A stretch of DNA of 64,000 bases from Neovahlkampfia damariscottae. Its lineage: Eukaryota; Heterolobosea; Selenaionea; Neovahlkampfiida; Neovahlkampfiidae. The stretch covers positions 83,198 through 147,197 of the forward strand of contig JABLTG010000026.1 in NCBI GenBank assembly GCA_016618085.1, read 5' to 3'. This document shows positions 63,732 to 64,000 of this stretch, piece after piece. Below the pieces are notes generated by a model that was given only the letters and a program-made list of their open reading frames with translations, had not been told where the DNA came from and did not search any database. Position numbers and translations under genes: made by a program. The first letter of the stretch is position 1. Each line of letters begins with the position of its first letter.

Positions 63732-64000
63732 TCAATTTTTATGATGAATTCTAATTTGCATTGAACCTTTTGTTCCAGGAATATCATGGCATTTTCCTAC
63801 AACCCAAGTCATAGTATCAAATGGTTTTCCTTCACATTTTGAACCTTGATGTCTTGCATACTCTACCTTGATTCCGCTATCTTAAAACTGACTTTTCCGT
63901 TCATTCTGATTAATCAGACCAGACATTAAAATCAAGGTTTCTTTCGGGATAGGACCGTCGCCAGCAGTACTGGCAGTTTTTGGATTTCCAATAAAATTTT
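63732..64000 (-). pseudogene. Broken fragment at the right edge
   Basis: A minus-strand frame reads GDGPIPKETLILMSGL, hits an in-frame TAA near 63884, and continues as IKVEYARHQGSKCEGK, TMTWVVGKCHDIPGTKG and MQIRIHHKN before a TGA at 63732-63734. The Cys/Gly spacing looks like part of a secreted or adhesive domain, but I cannot assign it. Local GC is higher than the surrounding DNA. The gene continues past the edge. It could also be two exons if an intron were missed, though no good donor is seen before the TAA. Confidence 0.4.

Noticed and set aside
1-64000. Alternative genetic code (stop codon reassignment), suspected from the AT-rich tiny-intron genome
   Set aside because: TAA, TAG and TGA all terminate well-identified proteins, and in-frame stops occur only in introns or decayed genes.

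Overview
The window is a compact, AT-rich nuclear segment from a free-living unicellular eukaryote. It carries spliceosomal introns, an mRNA 3'-end factor (CPSF160), a U4/U6.U5 snRNP protein (SART1), a WASH-complex subunit, VTA1, an HDAC, a P5B ATPase and no bacterial operon structure. All three stop codons are used as stops, so the code is standard. I spliced about 65 introns by hand. Almost all are 26-46 nt, most are 34-37 nt, and the summed exons keep frame in every intact gene. Lineage cannot be fixed from this alone; an AT-rich amoeboid or flagellate protist (heterolobosean, anaeramoebid or similar) fits, but that is inference.

Layout. 1-7.6 kb: edge-truncated P5B ATPase, DUF547 protein, two signal-peptide proteins, a 48-aa membrane protein, a CaaX-ended unknown and a Sel1-repeat protein. 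7.7-17.1 kb: an NT-C2/coiled-coil/CPBP-like fusion, CPSF160, SAP30BP, PITHD1 and VTA1. 17.3-26.3 kb: unknown proteins, WASHC3, a frameshifted CRAL-TRIO gene, a TIP30-like SDR, an ADA2/ADGF deaminase, a degenerate RhoGAP-DEP protein, and decayed MPPED and ABCC fragments. 26.3-33.5 kb: glutathione synthetase, XPC/Rad4, enolase-phosphatase E1, a DEP paralogue and SART1. 33.7-35.5 kb: a pseudogene cluster (actin-like, molybdo-hydroxylase-like, DUF4116). 35.7-50.7 kb: AIG1-type GTPase, TMCO4, ELO elongase, a type I membrane protein, a calmodulin-like protein, ASTE1, a broken F-box/RCC1 gene, ZnF-UBP HDAC, ABM-ankyrin protein, PPP-type phosphatase and a tail-anchored protein. 50.9-63.5 kb: a 1159-aa repeat protein and a 2763-aa Kelch-TPR-helical-GRAM-like protein. 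The right edge holds a broken minus-strand fragment.

Organisation. Genes are tightly packed; many tail-to-tail pairs are separated by only 4-31 nt. Nearly every intact gene has a CCAAT or ATTGG pentamer, usually 5-60 nt upstream of its ATG and in either orientation, which looks like a general promoter element. It is used bidirectionally between head-to-head pairs, the extreme case being glutathione synthetase and XPC with 37 nt between start codons. The genes are mostly unrelated housekeeping functions. Shared themes are membrane trafficking (WASHC3, VTA1, CRAL-TRIO, the giant Kelch-TPR protein) and mRNA processing (CPSF160, SART1, SAP30BP). The most unusual items are the promoter pentamer, several unusual domain fusions, the LGIGKK repeat protein and the pseudogene clusters.
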